Program-made: the position numbers and the translations under genes | The notes under the pieces: model-generated | Told to the model about the DNA's origin: nothing | Databases searched by the model: none | The model's input: only the letters and a program-made list of their open reading frames with translations | NCBI GenBank assembly: GCA_003254925.1 | Contig: QANZ01021267.1 | Coordinates: 116,896 to 180,895 of the forward strand | DNA length: 64,000 bases | Origin: Chamaecrista fasciculata | Taxonomy: Eukaryota; Streptophyta; Magnoliopsida; Fabales; Fabaceae | Reading direction: 5' to 3' | In this document: piece after piece, positions 62,217 to 64,000 of the stretch | Numbering within the stretch: the stretch's first letter is position 1 | How the letters are laid out: every line of letters begins with the position of its first letter

Positions 62217-62702
62217 GGGTAAATTACACTTTGGTACCCTGTGGTTTGACCCTATTTCACTTTGGTACCCTGTGGTTTGAAACTTGACACTTTGGTACCC
62301 CGTGGTATTCTCCATTAACACTTTGGTATCCTTTGGAGCTATTTTATAATTTTAACCATAACAAATTTTGCAAAAATTACATATTGACCCCAAAAAATTT
62401 TTAAAAAATTNCCATAATAAATTTTACAAAAATTACATATTGACCCCAAAAAAATTTTAAATTTTTCATTTTAGTTCGTATATAATATGTATCCAGGGAC
62501 CTATTTGTAATTTTTTGAAATTTTTTTGGGGTCAATATGTAATTTTTGCAAAATTTGTTATGGTTGAAATTACAAAATAGCTCCAAAGGGTACCAAAGTG
62601 TTAATGGAGAATACCACAAGGTACCAACGTGTCATGTTTCAAACCACAGGGTACCAAAGTGAAATAGGGTCAAACTACAGGGTACCAAAGTGTAATTTAC
62701 CC
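62217..62702. mobile_element. 486-bp palindromic MULE-type MITE upstream of KNL1
   Basis: Inverted ends GGGTAAATTACACTTTGGTA and its complement, with repeated GGTACCCTGTGGTTTGA blocks in the arms. Flanked by perfect 9-bp TTTATTTTA copies (62208-62216 and 62703-62711). It begins 213 bp before the KNL1 start codon. One ambiguous base (N) at 62411. The 9-bp duplication points to a Mutator-like origin. Confidence 0.88.
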
Positions 62703-62794
62703 TTTATTTTAAAATAGAGAAAAATGTACCCGACCTCTCGAATTTGAATTTTGGGTCATTTGGAAGTAGGCCATTAAACTATCAATTTTGAAAA

Positions 62795-63609
62795 TTAAAT
62801 CCTTAAACTTTGAAGGTGTAGGAATTAGATCCTTCCATTCATTTTTTTTCACTAAGGATGTTAATTATTATTAGGATAAATTACACTTTGATACAATGTG
62901 GTTTGAAAAGTGACATTTTGGTACCTTGTGGTATTCTCTATTAACACTTTGGTACCGTGAGCTTTAATTCTGTTAGAAAATTAATAGAAATTGGCATTTT
63001 TTGGACTATTTTATAATTTTAAACATCTTTGGGAGATAAAAGGAAATTTTAATGCAGAAAAAAGAGGCTAAAATTAATAACTAAAACACCAATTAATATT
63101 TAAATATCTTCAAAATAGTTCTTAAAAATACAAATTTTAGATCTTAATAGGACTAGATTGCAAAATTTTCCCAGAATTACGACTATTTTATAATTTCTAT
63201 CTTCTATCCTATATTTTTCAAATATTATGTTTTGACCCCAAAAAGTTTTTATATTTTTCATTTTCGTCCCTAAATAATATGTATCCAAGGACCTGTTTGT
63301 AATTTTCCAAAAATATTTGGGGTCAATATGTAATTTTGTAAAAGTTGCTATGTTTAAAATCACAAAATAGCTCCAAAAATTACAATTTCTGTTAACTTTG
63401 TAAAAGAATTAAAGCTCAGGGTACCAAAGTGTTAACGGAGAATACCACAGGATACCAAAATGTCACTGTTTAAACAACATGGTACCAAAGTGGAATATGG
63501 CCAAATCTCAGGCTACCAAACTGTAATTTATCCTAATAATAATTAACACCGTTAGTAAAAAAATGGATAGAATGATCTAATTCCTAAACCTTCAAAGTTT
63601 AAGAATTTA
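62795..63609. mobile_element. Nested palindromic MITE pair
   Basis: The inner element 62874-63533 (GGATAAATTACACT..AGTTTGTAATTTATCC-like ends, GGTACCAAAGTG blocks) is a diverged relative of the 62217 element. Outer arms 62795-62873 and 63537-63609 (CTTTGAAGGTGTAGGAATTAG and inverse) continue the palindrome. Either one composite element or an insertion at the centre of an older foldback. Confidence 0.7.
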
Positions 63610-63821
63610 AGGTCTGTTTGGGAACAACTTAATTTTAATCCTATCTCATTCAATCATCATCTCATCTTAGGATTGGATAAACCTATATTTACTAAATTAC
63701 CCCTATTCATATACCTATATTTACCTACACTTTAATAAAATAATAAAATATGTGGATGGGCAATTTGGGGATTTCCGGGGTTTTGGTGGCAGTTTCGTAA
63801 TTATAGTTGCCTTGCTTCTTT

Positions 63822-63958
63822 ATGTTGGGGTTTTCTTCGATGAACCCTAGTTTGTTGCCGCTTCGTCCTTGTTGTCGTCTCGCTTCCTCGTCGCTGTCGT
63901 CTCGTTCTCGTTCTCGTCGTCTCACTTCTCATTCCAGGGAAGACGTGATGGAGATTAT
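63822..63958 (+). CDS. Possible first exon of a neighbouring gene, cut by an LTR
   Basis: The frame from ATG 63822 (or 63840, after which ACCCTAG-type leader context is seen) reads MNPSLLPLRPCCRLASSSLS, Ser/Arg-rich like an organelle transit peptide, and continues SREDVMEI up to the LTR. No family recognised. It would be divergent from KNL1, with the two MITEs between. It may be chance coding; only composition and start context support it. Confidence 0.3.
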
Positions 63959-64000
63959 TGTTGGGAATCCTAGGCGCCTAAGGCAGCGGAAGCAAAAATA
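63959..64000 (-). mobile_element. LTR 3' end, same family as the left-edge copia, running off the window
   Basis: TGTTGGGAATCCTAGGCGCC onward is the reverse complement of the 3' end of the solo LTR at 4342-4384. No primer-binding site lies to its left, so it is a 3' or solo LTR. The preceding ATTAT (63954-63958) is the predicted target duplication. Confidence 0.8.

Noticed and set aside
61649..62217. Plus-strand frames opposite KNL1 exon 1
   Set aside because: Shadows of the conserved RVSF-containing exon on the minus strand.

Overview
This window is plant nuclear DNA, most likely from a eudicot. The evidence is two intron-rich genes with plant-type orthology (DPH6 and KNL1), an AT-rich background, many Ty1/copia LTR retrotransposons primed by initiator-Met tRNA, Mutator-like foldback elements, telomere-like TTTAGGG tracts and an RTE-type LINE. 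The species cannot be named from sequence alone. There are two assembly gaps (3288-3899 and 34115-34487).

Layout. (1) 1-7829: a large minus-strand copia element that runs off the left edge. Its coding frame is almost entirely open, and a related solo LTR is nested in its leader. (2) 8272-9071: an 800-bp solo LTR with an internal 116-bp triplication, then a LINE fragment. (3) 11359-14382: a composite Mutator-like/foldback block ending in the promoter of the next gene. (4) 14.4-28.9 kb, plus strand: a complete DPH6 gene (diphthine-ammonia ligase, 12 coding exons, 741 codons by my splice model); one intron carries a 4.1-kb copia element. (5) 28934-31841: a 2.9-kb hairpin-forming element with a 10-bp target duplication and captured host exons, including an F-box/LRR piece. 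(6) 32.3-35.3 kb: smaller DNA transposons, a microsatellite, a gap and a 178-bp mini-Helitron. (7) 35966-62004, minus strand: a complete KNL1/Spc105 kinetochore gene (16 exons, 1227 codons by my model). Its introns 2, 9 and 13-15 are filled with nested copia, RTE and SINE insertions. (8) 62.2-63.6 kb: two palindromic MULE-type MITEs in the KNL1 upstream region, then an LTR of the same family as region 1 at the right edge.

The two host genes are convergent (tail to tail). DPH6 completes diphthamide synthesis on elongation factor 2. KNL1 is the outer-kinetochore scaffold that recruits PP1 and checkpoint proteins. They are not known to work together. Both contain a GC-AG intron and both remain open through every exon although transposons make up much of their length. 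I see no prokaryote-type system, CRISPR array or novel multi-gene cassette. The most unusual items are the gene-capturing hairpin element, the extreme transposon load inside KNL1, and the tandemly duplicated copia tail at 37.6-39.4 kb.
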